Below, piece after piece: positions 34,885-46,846 of a stretch of 64,000 bases of DNA. Source of the stretch: Zychaea mexicana (lineage: Eukaryota > Mucoromycota > Mucoromycetes > Mucorales > Lichtheimiaceae); the NCBI RefSeq assembly GCF_025766255.1, contig NW_026516804.1, forward strand, positions 40,009-104,008, read 5' to 3'. How positions within the stretch are numbered: position 1 is the first letter of the stretch; every line of letters starts with the position of its first letter. The translations under genes and the position numbers were made by a program. The notes beneath the pieces were generated by a model that saw nothing but the letters and a program-made list of their open reading frames with translations, ran no database searches and was not told where the DNA came from.

Positions 34885-35213
34885 TAGGCTGGTGAAAGTA
34901 GTGAGAATAGACAACAAAAGGAAAGTGTCGGGGCTTTTCAGACTGTCGCGAACTTATATGCAGAGGGTCATCCTGCAATTATTCACACCACATAAACCTT
35001 GAATTGTGGACAATGCATACAAAGAATGATACGAGCATTTGATTCATGCAAATCGACAGTCAAAGTGCTATAATATCAACAAAGCAAAAGCGCAATGAAC
35101 AATTACTGCTCACAGTTTAGGTATGCGCACGTCATTCATATGTTTTTGAAAGGAAGATGATATATTTCACATTTTGTTACTGTATTAAGCCCAGTCTATA
35201 CATGTTTACTTTT
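34885..35213. other. Intergenic between the fusion gene and asparaginyl-tRNA synthetase
   Basis: 329 bases holding the promoter of the fusion gene and the 3' UTR of the synthetase gene, both minus strand. An in-frame upstream ATG for the fusion gene lies at 34917. Nothing else was recognised. Confidence 0.45.
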
Positions 35214-37287
35214 TTAAGGGGTGCATCTGCCAGTGTAACGAGGGTACAACGAGCATTCGCGGACAGTGTAGCGGTTCAACAACCAGGCGAGGAAACGTTC
35301 GACACCCAGACCGTAACCACCGTGGGGAGTGGTACCGTACTTGCGCTGATCAGTGTACCAGTAGTAAGGCGAGGGGTCAATGCCTTCCTTCTTGTATGCC
35401 TCCAACAGCTCCTCCTACAGCGGCCAAAACAAAATAACATAAGTATGCACAATAAGCAACTAGGGCTTAGATTCAACAAAGGATAAACTTACTCTATCGT
35501 TCATTCTCATACTGCCACCGACAATTTCACCAACGCCAGGCATCAAAACATCTACACTTTCGGTAATGCCTCGGTCGTCAGCGCATTTCTGCATGTAAAA
35601 GGCCTTGATATCGGCAGGGAAGTGGGTCAAGAGAATAGGACGGTTGATCTTATCAGTCATGGCGCGCTCAGGAGCTTCAGGGATATCTTCGCCGAATTCG
35701 TAGAAAGAGCCGTCTTCCTTTTTGATGTCATTCTCCTTCAAATACTTGATAGCATCGGCATACTTCATGCGCAAGAAGGGGCGAGCAGGTGGCTGGAAGC
35801 CAGGGTTAAGCTGCTCAATCAGCTTGCGGGTAGGTTCGTGGGCCATGATACGGTCAATCACGTCACAGATCAAATCCTCCAAACAATCCAACATTTCATC
35901 AAAGTTCAGGAATGCCATCTCGGCTTCCAAGTGAGAGTATTCCGACAAATGTCTTCGCGTATGCGACTTTTCGGCACGGTATGATTCTGCCAAGCAAAAG
36001 ACGTCACCGAGCGAGGGCAAGCACGTCTCCAAGTAGAGCTGCGACGATTGTGTCAGATAAGCCTTTTCGCCATAGTAGTTGAATTCAAACAGGGTGGAAC
36101 CACCTTCGACCTGGGTTTGCACCATGCAAGGAGGCGTCACTTCAGTGTAACCGCGTGAGTCGTAGTGAGCACGGAATGCCTTGATCACTTCGGCACGAGC
36201 CTTCAAGACAGCAGATGCGGTCTCACCACGGAGAACAAGGTGGCGGTTGTCCAACAAATACGAGGGATCAGCATCGGCAGAGACTTTGTTGTTGAAGGCT
36301 TCATCACCACCAGGAGCCTTGCCAACAACATACCAGTAGTCAACAACCAACTCGTGGTTATCAGGTGCCTGGAGTATCGTTTGCCCAGATATTGTCAGTT
36401 AACTCGTCTCCATCTTCCTAATGCGTTGATTGTTTGGAGGATACTTACCGTCTTGCCTTCGGGAAGAGCGTTAATGACACCGTGAACGGTGATGGTGGAT
36501 TCGACGGTGAGGGTAATAGCGTCATAGGTGTGGCACTACCTCATGGTTCAGTTATCCAAGTTTTCGCGTGATATGCAAACCCAGCCCTTTTTTATCAGCA
36601 TCTTTACCTGCTTTCCAGTCAACACACACTGGAGATAGCCAGAGCCGTCACGAAGGATAACGAACATCATGTCCTTGCCCTGAACACGAAGACGATGGAC
36701 CCAACCAGAGACCTTGACGCGCTTACCACGCGATTCAACGCCTTGTCTAATTTTGATCTATACGTACAAAAAAAAACAGACAATCAATTTCTGATTTTTT
36801 CTTCTTTCGCATATCTACTACACAAAGCGATTCTTCTTTACCTTATCAGCCTTGGGAAGGGTTTCATCTTCAGTCAAAACGATGGATTTAGCCTGCTCAA
36901 GAACCTTGGCCTCTTCCTCAGCCTTCTTGGCCTGTTCTTCTTCTTGCTTTTGCTTTTGTTCCTCCAGCTTCTTAGCCTTGCGCTGTTGTTCAAGAAGGGA
37001 CTTTTTGGCCTTCTTCAAAGCGGCACCCGAGATATCCTTGTAGCCTTCGGCATCCTTCTTTACTTGGATTTTGGCATTGTCGCCACCCTTTTCAACAGCC
37101 TTGAGAGCCGTCTTGAAAGGAGACGATTCGGTACCGTTGCCAGTCTCGTCGGAACCGGCAAGTTCATCGACATACACAACTGTTTTATTAAGAAAAAAAC
37201 ACAACAACGCGAGTTTTAGTATTGTAATGGTGTAATGTCACGTTGTGTTTTTCACTGTGCTTCCTTACTGTCTGCTGGTGAAGCCAT
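35214..37287 (-). CDS. DED81: Asparaginyl-tRNA synthetase, cytoplasmic
   Basis: Class II synthetase charging tRNA-Asn. Six exons (37269-37287, 36842-37179, 36608-36757, 36449-36535, 35493-36368, 35214-35414) join in frame to 556 residues. The N-terminal extension ([20 protein letters not shown], then a Lys/Glu/Gln-rich helix) is typical of eukaryotic cytosolic AsnRS. The OB-fold anticodon domain holds [20 protein letters not shown]. The catalytic core has [40 protein letters not shown] (motif 2), [26 protein letters not shown] and [15 protein letters not shown] (motif 3). Exon 1 is only 19 nt (six codons). Divergent from the molybdopterin synthase gene, ATG-to-ATG distance 162 bp. Confidence 0.97.
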
Positions 37288-37449
37288 TTATAAAAATATA
37301 AAGTTCGTTTTCAGAGAAAATAGCTACTTTGGAAAAAGAGAGAGTTCGGGTATATATATGATCTCTCTTGCCCCTTTCCCGAAATACAAGCCACCATCTT
37401 ATCAAAAGTGTTGCTGAAGTAAAAATGGCTGGAGATATATCCATATATC
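37288..37449. promoter_or_regulatory. Compact bidirectional promoter (AsnRS / MPT synthase)
   Basis: Only 162 bases separate the divergent ATGs of the tRNA synthetase and the molybdopterin synthase subunit. A TATATATATGA-like stretch lies at about 37351-37361 near the centre. Confidence 0.6.
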
Positions 37450-38098
37450 ATGGCTACTACCACTACAGCAGTATCAGGAGACAAGGACATTGTTGAAATC
37501 AGTGAACATAACTTGCCCAGTTTAGAGACTGTTAGTCAACTTGTACAAGATGACACGGCAGGAGCTATCGCTACCTTTTCGGGATTAACACGCGATACAT
37601 TCCAAGGTGACTCATAATGACCCCCCTCTCTCTTCTTCTTTTAGAGTAGCGAATGACTCACTTGTCACATAAAAGTGTGTAAATAACACACACTCAATCA
37701 CAGTAAGCTTGTAAATTTTCTGACTCATAACTAACTAATTTGCGAATCAAACAAAAAAAGGCAAGAAAGTGGTTCGACTTGATTATGAGGCGTATATACC
37801 CATGGCAACAAAAGTCCTGCATGACCTCATTAAAGAAGCCAGAGAGAATTGGGCTGTGAAACATGTGGCTATCTATCACCGTATCGGCACCGTGCCTGTA
37901 GGTCAAGTGAGCGTAGTAGTGGCCGTATCATCTGCCCATCGAAGGGAGGGTCTACGTGCAACTGAATATCTGATTGACCGTTTGAAAGATCGCTGTCCTA
38001 TCTGGAAAAAGGAAGTGTATGAGGATGGCAGTGTCTGGAAAGGTGCATGTGAAGGATGTCGATTCAACAAACATACCCACAGCAACAACAACAACTAG
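37450..38098 (+). CDS. Molybdopterin synthase catalytic (large) subunit, MoaE/MOCS2B type
   Basis: Transfers sulfur from the small-subunit thiocarboxylate to precursor Z to make molybdopterin. Two exons (37450-37606, 37761-38098) join in frame to 164 residues. Landmarks: DDTAGAIATFSGLTRDTFQG, LDYEAYIPMATKVLHDL, HVAIYHRIGTVPVGQVSVVV, VSSAHRREGLRATEYLIDRL, and CPIWKKEVYEDGSVWK with the conserved Lys residues. The C-terminus is a short His/Asn-rich tail. The presence of this gene implies molybdoenzymes such as nitrate reductase or sulfite oxidase in this organism. Confidence 0.95.
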
Positions 38099-38207
38099 GC
38101 TTGTTTATACAATACATCTTCTTTACATAATACATTGTATTTTATTATAACATGTCCTGTACTTGTTTATACTATATAATCCTCCCCACAAAACATTGTC
38201 TCTGTCA

Positions 38208-40368
38208 TTAATATCGTTTCATCAGTCGAAGTTGCAATCTGTCGGGTCCCAATAAGCCAATACCACCACTCTTTGCGTTCTTGAGTCCATCTCGATGCTC
38301 ACTCAAGGGCACCAACTCCCACGTATACTTGCGAAGCATCATTGCCTGTACCACTCGCTGTTCTGCCAAACTGAAATTCATCCCGATGCACGCACGAGGG
38401 CCATAACCAAAGGGAATGTATAAATTGTTGTTGTTGACGTTGCTGTCAGTGTCGATACCACCATCGCCGTGTTTGCCGCTAAATCGATCTGGGTTGAACT
38501 CGTTGGGATTCGGCCAGTACTTGTTTAGATGATGCGCGCAGTACAGTTCCATGGCAATCGGTGTGCCCTCGGGAATGAAATGGTGGCCAATGTGGGTGTC
38601 ACAGGCAGCGATACGCGGTAAATTGCCACTGGTAGGCGGGTTGATGCGCATCGTCTCTTTGATACAATTGTTCAAAAAGGGCATCTGGCGCAATTGGTCA
38701 GCGGTTGGCAGGATATCTTGATATGCGTCACCAAGAACAGAAATCACTTCCTGTCGTGCGCGTTCCTGCATATCCGGATGCTCTGCTAGATAGTACATGG
38801 TGCTAGCTGTGGCGCTTGCAGTCGTCTCGTGTCCTTTATAACAAACAATAAACAAATAACGAGAAACAAAAAGTCAGTACAAATTTGGAGAAAATACACT
38901 ATTACTGCTTATTCTTATTTACCAGCAACAAAGAATACGGCAAGATTGGCCACCAGCTCGCCATTGGTAAGGAAACGGTCATTATCACCGTGTTCTCCCG
39001 TTATTAACGATGCTTCAATCATGAGCGTCAATAAGTCCTTGTGTTCATCGACTTCTTCTGGGTTAGCTAGTATAGAATCTTTACGCTCTTGTATAATATC
39101 ATACAGAATCCGTCGTAGTTTTTCATTTGCGATACGAGCTCGATTTCGATACGGAATCCAGCGGGATGGAACAGCAGTATATGCTGGGAAGAGATAAACC
39201 AGCGGGTCTCTCACGATACCTAAAAGTCAACATGTTGATATCAAAATTTGTTGATTGATCGTACAACGAAAACAGGGGATGACATGTATATAAAGAATTT
39301 ACTTACTGAAAGCATGCTTATACAAGACTGCATAAGGCGATTCAGGATCACGAACTGCACCCATATCAAAGTTCTACCAACCATTAAGTAGATGGTATCA
39401 CTAAACTGCTGCCCAGAAAACCCCGCTGCTTGCAAAATGAAATTGTACTTACAAAAACGCCAAGTCCCAAGCAATCCAGTGCGTATCTGAGGGATGGATG
39501 TTGTATGAGTGACATGATGCATGGTATTCTTTGTTATTTTGACAGCAAATTCCTTCTCCCCTTAGGTTTTTTTTCATCCAGAATCACCACCCCCCTAGCT
39601 ATTTTGCTTTTGATTGTTGTTGACCTTTTTTGGTCGTTATGTACCTCCGCATATAATCGGCAAAATCGATATCAGCCGTCTTTTCAGCATCAATGGCCGC
39701 AAACATGGTTGAGACAATGTTGCCAAATACTTGAACAGGCATCGCACGATGAAATACAGGATTAGCCACACGTCGCTGTCGTCGCCACCCAATATAGCCA
39801 GAATTGCCCATGTTTGGTTCAGGGTTCGTCAAAATCAAATCCTTTTTTTAAAGTAAAACATGTTTATATCAGTAAAAAAAGGATCATCATCATCATCATC
39901 ACCATCAAAATGTCTGCTTTTGCAGGATCATCATCATCATCACCAACTTACAGGATCGAGCGATGCATTCACTTGCTTTGGAAATGTTCGAACGTCTTTA
40001 AGTACTTCCTGCAGTAGGGTAGGATCTCCCACAGTAACGGTCCATCGACCCATTTGATACTTTAAACATAGGCCATGCTCGTCCATCAAAGACATCAACA
40101 GTCGCTCGGATCGCACATCGACACTCTCGCCCTTGATGATGCTCCAGAACCAAGCAATGCTGCTGACGCGTGGAAGATGCCATAAACGAGGAGGGACCAC
40201 AACAGCTTTGCTGATCTTGTACGCAAGTGTTAACAAGCCCACAGTCAGGACAAACTTGCGTGGGTGGCGTTCGAGATAATGGCCCATCAAGATTGCGTAT
40301 GGGCTACTGAACTTGAAAAAATCGACGCTGGTGTTTTTAAGAATGGTAATAGCAGTACTTGGCTTCAT
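38208..40368 (-). CDS. Cytochrome P450 monooxygenase
   Basis: Six exons (39952-40368, 39645-39841, 39453-39486, 39307-39373, 38923-39219, 38208-38833) join in frame to 545 residues. A membrane anchor near the N-terminus (KFVLTVGLLTLAYKISKAVV) is followed by a Pro-rich hinge. Other landmarks: GYIGWRRQRRVANPVFH (helix C), the I-helix AGGHETTASATASTMYYLAE split by an intron, KETMRINPP (ExxR), NPDRFSG and the heme loop FGYGPRACIGMNFSLAEQ with the thiolate Cys. All catalytic hallmarks are present. Exon 3 is 34 nt and exon 4 is 67 nt. Substrate unknown. Intron 1 carries ATC/CAT trinucleotide repeats. Confidence 0.95.
39882..39943. repeat. (CAT)n/(ATC)n repeats in P450 intron 1
   Basis: Two short ATC/CAT trinucleotide runs (about 39882-39905 and 39926-39943) lie within and next to the first intron of the P450 gene. 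Confidence 0.75.
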
Positions 40369-41127
40369 CTGATTACTGCTGTTGTGATGAGAAAATGTTG
40401 GAAACGTGTAAAAGAGTGAATAATCTAGTGGAATAAACGAGAAAGAGAGAAGTTACTGTCCTTTTTGCATTTCTCCCTGTTACGGCTTTTATAGCCTCTG
40501 GTTTTATCTACACACTATATCATGACTATTATAAAATGCAATGTGGCTTTGATATAACAGGGCTCTGACAAGTTTAGATCAAGTAGTGTTCGCTTCCAGC
40601 AACGGCCGTTCAATGCATGTGTCTTAGCCCCTGGATGTCTGTTCTATAAAAGGGTAAAATCCGAAGTTTTGGTGCTCACACATGCATGGTGAGCGACCCG
40701 TGAACAAACACGAGATATATACATCATGCATTGCTGGCCCCTAGACAATGGCAGTACCTGAATATATATACCATGGTCGCCTTTCCATCAAACATCACCC
40801 TATCACAAGGTACATTATGTAATGATTAATTTGAGAGAAGTAGAAGGCCAAAGGAATAATAAAATAATTCTTTTTAAATAGAAAATAATAATAAAAATAA
40901 AGGGGGATGGTAGAAATGCCTAAATGGTTTGTGTGAGTAAGTGAGTGTGTCTGTAAAAAAAATAGAAAGAAAGAAGAATTATGTCAAGTGTGGTGCTAGT
41001 GTAGTATGTAGGTTTGTGGATATTGTCTAAAACTACGGTTAAAAGAAAGGGTGGTGTGCTGTGCGTGAAGGGAGGCGTGGTGGGTATATTATAACTCGTC
41101 TTTTGTGTGTGTCTTTCAGCTTTTAAC
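40369..41127. other. P450 promoter region and RAX2 3' flank
   Basis: 759 bases without a supportable exon. The part near 40369-40500 carries a purine-rich plus-strand tract and TATAG-type sequences and is the likely P450 promoter. The AT-rich stretch 40855-41100 is probably the 3' UTR/terminator region of the RAX2-like gene. Confidence 0.45.
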
Positions 41128-44100
41128 TTATGACAATGACGGTTTGGTCTCTGTCACGTAATTACTGGGGAACAGGCCTGAGATTGGGTTTCCAGAACCA
41201 TCGTCCTTGCATCCCATCCACCATACATTGTCACTCATGTCCGTTACCACAATAGGAATACCGGTATCGAATCCTAACTCGCCATGTTCCTTGGCATCGA
41301 ATGGGTATTTGGCATAAAAGAGTCGTGGATTATCGTCGCTTGCTTCCTCTGAAGTATTGCCAGCTGCTGCTGCCAAAAGTGCTCCAAACGCTGTGATACC
41401 ACCACCACCACCACCTGCTGCTGCTGCGGCGGCGGCTCCAGCAGCTTCGAATCCACTGAAATCATGGCCGGGTGATGATGATGTGTCTACTACACCCTTT
41501 TCATTGGATGGCCCCGCTGCTGCTGCTGCTGATGCACCGGCAATAGCCGCAGTGGCACCTGCACCAATCGTACCAGCTTGTGCTGCATCCAGCATGGCGA
41601 CTAAACTCGAGGGTCGGTTTTGGCCAGGGATATACGGTGGCATTGGCTCTGGAGCATCTTTGACGCTGTTGCGACGCTTGGCAAACAAGACCAATAGGCC
41701 AGCTGCGACAAGGAAAAAGATCACACCGAGGGATATAGCAATAGATATAAGGATGACTGCTGGCACCGGCAAATGATCTAATGGAACATAACCTTGCTGT
41801 TTAGATAAATCATATTTTGATGACAAAAAGGTGCATTTCGAAGAGAAAACCAGAACTTACGAATAATTTCGCTCACAGTACAGCAGCGCGTCTCATGGAA
41901 TACTTGTTGAAGCTGTCCTGGCGCTCCGTCGTATTTTGTCGACATGGTATAAGGGTACCAATCATTGCCGTCATAGAGCGCTGCACTAACATTACCATGG
42001 TCTTGTAACTCCAAATGGCCCACCAAAAGAAGCATGGTATCGGTATTAGGCGGATACCGAGCATCGGAGGGAGCGTTTTGGATAGGCATAAATAACATTT
42101 GGCGAATATCACTCGAGGAGCCAAGTTGAGCTAACAAGTCAAAGGTAGCCAGTTAGAAAAAGATAAATGCTATCCGATCAATGTCACAATAGAATCGCAA
42201 TCTTTTACCAAGGCTCGAATACTGCTGACCATCCCAAGTACCGACGTATCCTGCTGATCCGTTGGATCCTGCTACAATCACGTTACTTGGTCCATTTAGT
42301 ACAGCTGAGGGTGTTCCACTGATTGCATCTGACGACGACATGGCAGTCCAACTGGATGAATCTTGAGTACGGGCGGCAAAAGTTGGGTTGTTGTTCACTG
42401 CAATATCGCCAACAACGGTGACTTGATTGTTTGCTGCGGCGATATCACGTACTTGACCACTGATACCCGGCGCCACTTGGTTCCATTGACGTGTCTGGGT
42501 ATCAAGTTTACAAACAGACGTACAATGCATCGAGCCAACCGATGCAAAGTCACCGCCAATGAAAACAACGGTGCCATCCGGCTGCGACTGGATCACATTC
42601 ACTGTTCCTGGAGATCCTTGTTCTGAACCGTAGACGCTGCCCACGTCTTGTGCTGTTTGGTGTGCAAGATCATAGATGGCAAAACTGGTGACGCGCGTGT
42701 CACCTACGGTACCGTGAAAACGGCCACCTATGTACAAGGTATCTCGCAGAATATGAAGCGAGCTCACTTCACCATCCAACTCGCCGAGTCCACGCCATGT
42801 GCCATCTTGATACAGCGCCAAGTTGGAGACGTTGTTGTTGGTCGTGAATCTACCGCCCATGATAACGACAGTCTTGTTCTGGCCATCTGATGTGACATTG
42901 TGCCAAAATACACCGGCATGCACGGTACCATTGATTGGGGAATTTGATGCCAAGGTATAAGGCGACCAGATCTGCTGAACGTCCATCACAGCAGCGTCGT
43001 CTGCACGGTATGTCTGGGCGCCTAGAATGCCACCGGCAAGTATTTGGGTGGTTTCGTTAAGAGCATGTGAGGAGACCAGCTGTCCGACGATCAATGATTT
43101 GGGCTGTGCCCATTGTCGTTCTGTGATGTTCCAAGCAGCATTGCCAAAGGATGGAATATTGGCCATGCCAGGTGTTGGTTGCTGCAAGATGTGGGAGAAG
43201 TTTCCGGAAAAGGTAACTGTGGCGTTATCAGCTGATGGGACAACATTGGCAGCCGCACCGTCGACACCCTGCATGTTTGTTTTGTCAGAGAGAATGATCC
43301 GTATGGTTCTAATTGCAACCGAGTTGCTCCTTTTGACTCTCCTACTTCCACTCATTTACTTACCATTCCTATGGCATTCCACGAAGAGGAACTGATATCA
43401 AACTCGGCCACATTGTTAAACGACTCTGATGGCGCTGTCAACGTGCCATCGAATTCACCAGCAACAAACAAAGCTAAAAACGTTGCGAATGTCAGATCAG
43501 GGTTCGATATGCATGATGATACTCATAACAATAATAAAAAATCAAAGCACCACTCACATGACCCGATCACTTTCAGATCGTATACCGTGCCATTAACGCC
43601 GCCGTTCAAGGGCACCATGGCACCACCGTTGCCTTGACGATAGTCATAGGATACAGCACCTCGGTAAGTGCTATTTAGACCCGAGAACTGACCGCCAATA
43701 TACAATAGATTTCCAGTGGTTGCATCAACGGATCGTACAATTGAACCAGGTGTAAGTTGCTCTGTCAAAGATCATGTTAGTTCCCTCAATTCGTCAAGCT
43801 AAAAAGGCTTGTTACTGTAATTTTTACCTGCAAGAGGGTGCCATGCTGGAGTTATGTTCTGTGTAAAGTTGGATGGACTATACTCCAAAATACTGACAAG
43901 GGTTGCGTTGGTACCGTTGCGAATAAACTGGATTGACTCAGCCACAATGCTAACTGTGCTGCTGCTGGCGGGTGCCGTAGCATTCTGTGCTACGGCCAAC
44001 GTGATCGAAGGCTGGAACGCCGACGTTGATGCAGCAACAAAACCGCTATAAATCAAGGTGGTCTTGTCGTCATAATTGGTTTGATCAATGGTGAGTGTCG

Positions 44101-46025
44101 TGCTTTCACCGCCAGGTGTGAATTGCATCGTCAAGTCGACCTGAGTTCGTTGATTGCACGTGCTACTACCGATACAACCGGGCGTGGTCGCGTAAACGGC
44201 GTACTGGCCCTGGACAGGAACATATCTAATTAACCGAATAATATTAATTTTTTTTGCTCTTTTGAATATAATTTGTTGTGTGGCACTTTACGGTGAGTAG
44301 GTGACCGAGGTATTCGATGTGGTTAGTTCCGAAGCAGGAAACGTCGCCGTCATAAAGTTCTGGTATGTTCCATAGACAAATCGGTCCTCCCAGTTGCCCG
44401 TTGTGTTTGTTGAAGCAGACGGTGTGGAAGCGCATGGGCTTGCACTACCAGAAGCGCCTGTATGCGCGTATACAGCGATATCTGCAACAGATGGCAGGAA
44501 TATGGAGGTGAGTTCCAAGTGATTATGCATGCACCCTCTTCTAGCAGTACCAGCAGCAGCAGCAGCGGCAATCAACACGGAAACGAAAAAAAAAGGAGAG
44601 AAGCAGACTGATTCTTTAGCTGTTTGAAATACTAACCTGATTGAAATATCTGGACGTTGCTCAGACCACCGCCTTGGCCATACCAAGAGTCAATTTGAAC
44701 TCGGATGCCCGTTGCAGACATTGAGTTGAGCACCGTGAAGTCTTGGTATTCGACATTAGCGTCGTTGGAGAGTTGGCAGTCGGTCGTGCAGGTAGTTACT
44801 TGTTGAGTTGTAGGATCTACGTAGGACAGCTCAAAGTACTCGTTCGTGCCCAGTGTAATGATGCTGTTGTATTGTGTTTATTGTTTTTGCTTGTTTTAGT
44901 AATAGTTTTTCGTCTTCTTTTGTGGTGTGTTTTACCTAAAAGTACGCGTGCCATAGTCCGATTGCCTCACGTTGGAGATACGAAACACGGATGGTTGGAT
45001 AGGATAGGCAAAGTTTGCATCCCAATAGCCTGGGACACCGTCTTGAAGCAGCCACGGTTGACTGTTACCGGATTGATTGCTCTGGCACACGGCATTACTC
45101 GGGTCACTAAAGTTTCCCGCCAAAGCACCGTTTCCTGATGAAACTTGCTAATATATCGCAATCAAGAATATATAAAAATAAACAGTATCAGTTCCATTTA
45201 CGCAATACACACACACACACACACACACGACAAACAATAAGAAATCAACGATAAACAAAAAGCTTTTGCAGTGATGATCATGTCATTTACCGTAGGCGCA
45301 CCGAGATTGACAGCTTGACTCGAGATGGCATTAAAGTAGTATCCATCACCAGTAGCTTCAAATCGACCGCCAAACAGAATCGTGTTCATGAGTGCATTGC
45401 GCGTGATCGTATAGACAGGTCCATTGAATCCTCTCCAGGGCACTGGACCCCATGTTCGATTCCCGGTATGCCAGATAGCTGCATGACCGCCAAAAGAAGG
45501 CAGACTGTCGTTCGTTGCGCCAACAGGTACAGTAAAATCGCCACCCACATAGACGGCGTCCGTGTCGCAATACAACGCATACACAGGTCCATCAAGACCC
45601 TGATCGAGTGTTTCAAATGTATCGTGGGTCGGATTGTAGCGTGCAATACGGTTGACGAATGTGCCATTCAACGTCGTAAACGAACCGCCGACATACAGAT
45701 CGGACGTTGTCGCGTCTGCTGTTGATGGAACAAGACATGTTGCAAAGATCTGACCGTCTGTTGCAGTGCCCAAAAGTTCATATGTATCGTTGTTGAGCAA
45801 AATAATGGCTCCGGGGTCAGATATTGATTCGAATTGTTTGATGCTTTTGTAAGGTGATATGCCTGCATAGTCGCCTGCAAAACCGAGTTGGCCTACGGCT
45901 TCTAGTCGAACGTCCGGTAGATCAAGGGCATGCGTAGAATGGAGTAGTAGAGCGGTGACGAGGGCGAATAATAATTGTGGTGGCGATAGCAGTATTCGTA
46001 GTACTGGTAGTAATGGTCCAATCAT
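41128..46025 (-). CDS. RAX2: RAX2-like cell-polarity protein with a C-terminal SH3 domain
   Basis: Ten exons (45291-46025, 44936-45147, 44637-44863, 44292-44481, 43828-44225, 43558-43761, 43364-43473, 42209-43268, 41861-42130, 41128-41792) sum exactly to 1356 residues. A signal peptide (about residues 1-33, ending LLLHSTHA) leads to a very large exodomain with Rax2 repeats such as SDLYVGGSFTTLNGTFVNRI, AVYVGGDFTVPVGATN, LLYIGGQFSGLNSTYRGAVS and VVFIGGDFASVGSMHCTSVC. One TM helix follows (VPAVILISIAISLGVIFFLV, ~1143-1175) with a basic stop, then an Ala/Gly-rich linker and a C-terminal SH3 domain (YAKYPFDAKEHGELGFDTGI ... WWMG ... GLFPSNYV). Yeast Rax2 marks cell poles with Rax1. An SH3 on the cytoplasmic tail is not something I associate with ascomycete Rax2 and suggests direct recruitment of Pro-rich polarity factors (inference). 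Confidence 0.92.
45207..45228. repeat. (CA)n microsatellite in RAX2 intron 1
   Basis: About eleven CA units lie in the first intron of the RAX2-like gene. Confidence 0.8.
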
Positions 46026-46846
46026 TGGTAATGTTGTAATTATAACGATTGCTGTAGTGTGGATTCCTCTCTTTCCACCGTCTTTCTCTCTCTTCCAAGC
46101 CCCTTAGTGATGGTAAGGCTTTTACTCTTTTATTTTTCACAAGAGATGATGTTAAAAAAAGTCAATGGCGTAGAGAAAGTGTTGTTGTTTAGACCTTTTT
46201 ATGGTGCTGAGGCTCACACTTGTCGTTTATCTTCCAGACGAAAAAGGGTCGTATCGTATATATCGTACACACTTGGTCTATAAACAGTAGAATCAAAAAC
46301 AAAAGGCCTGAAAAAAAAAGTTGGTTTTTGGATGATATATAAAAGTTGAATGTTACATCAAACAGGCGGAGCGAACCTACCGAACACCGACAAGTTTATT
46401 AAGAGCGCAGTAATCCTTATAAAAGACCAAAGGAAAAGGGAGAGAGAGAGAAAAGAAGAGTGCACTCGAGAAGGAAAGAGAATTTTAGGAACGGCTCATA
46501 TGTTTGCCTGAAGGGGAAGATGACTTTTTTGAGGAGAACTTTTACTTTTCCGTATTATTCGTGCGTGTGTGGGGGAGAGAAAGAGAGAGAGACGGTTTCA
46601 TGAACGGGATGGCAAAGTAGCAGTAGTGGCAGTAGTAGCAGTAGTAGTAGTAGTAACAGCTAAATAATAATAAGGGGCACGCGTTGCGAATCAATCCCAC
46701 CACGATTTTTTTTCTTTTCCCATGTTACACACACGCCCTAATTTGATGCCCCACCAGCCAGTTTGGGTTTGGGAAACCGCTGTTGGTGAGTGGGTGGTGA
46801 TACCCAAGTAACTGACTGAAACATCCTTTCTTTCCTTCACTCACAT
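46026..46846. promoter_or_regulatory. Divergent promoter between RAX2-like and RhoGAP genes
   Basis: 821 bases between two divergent starts. It contains GA-rich tracts (46435-46460 and 46570-46592), a GTA/GCA-type trinucleotide run (46618-46655) and CT-rich sequence right before the RhoGAP ATG. No exon was recognised. Confidence 0.5.
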
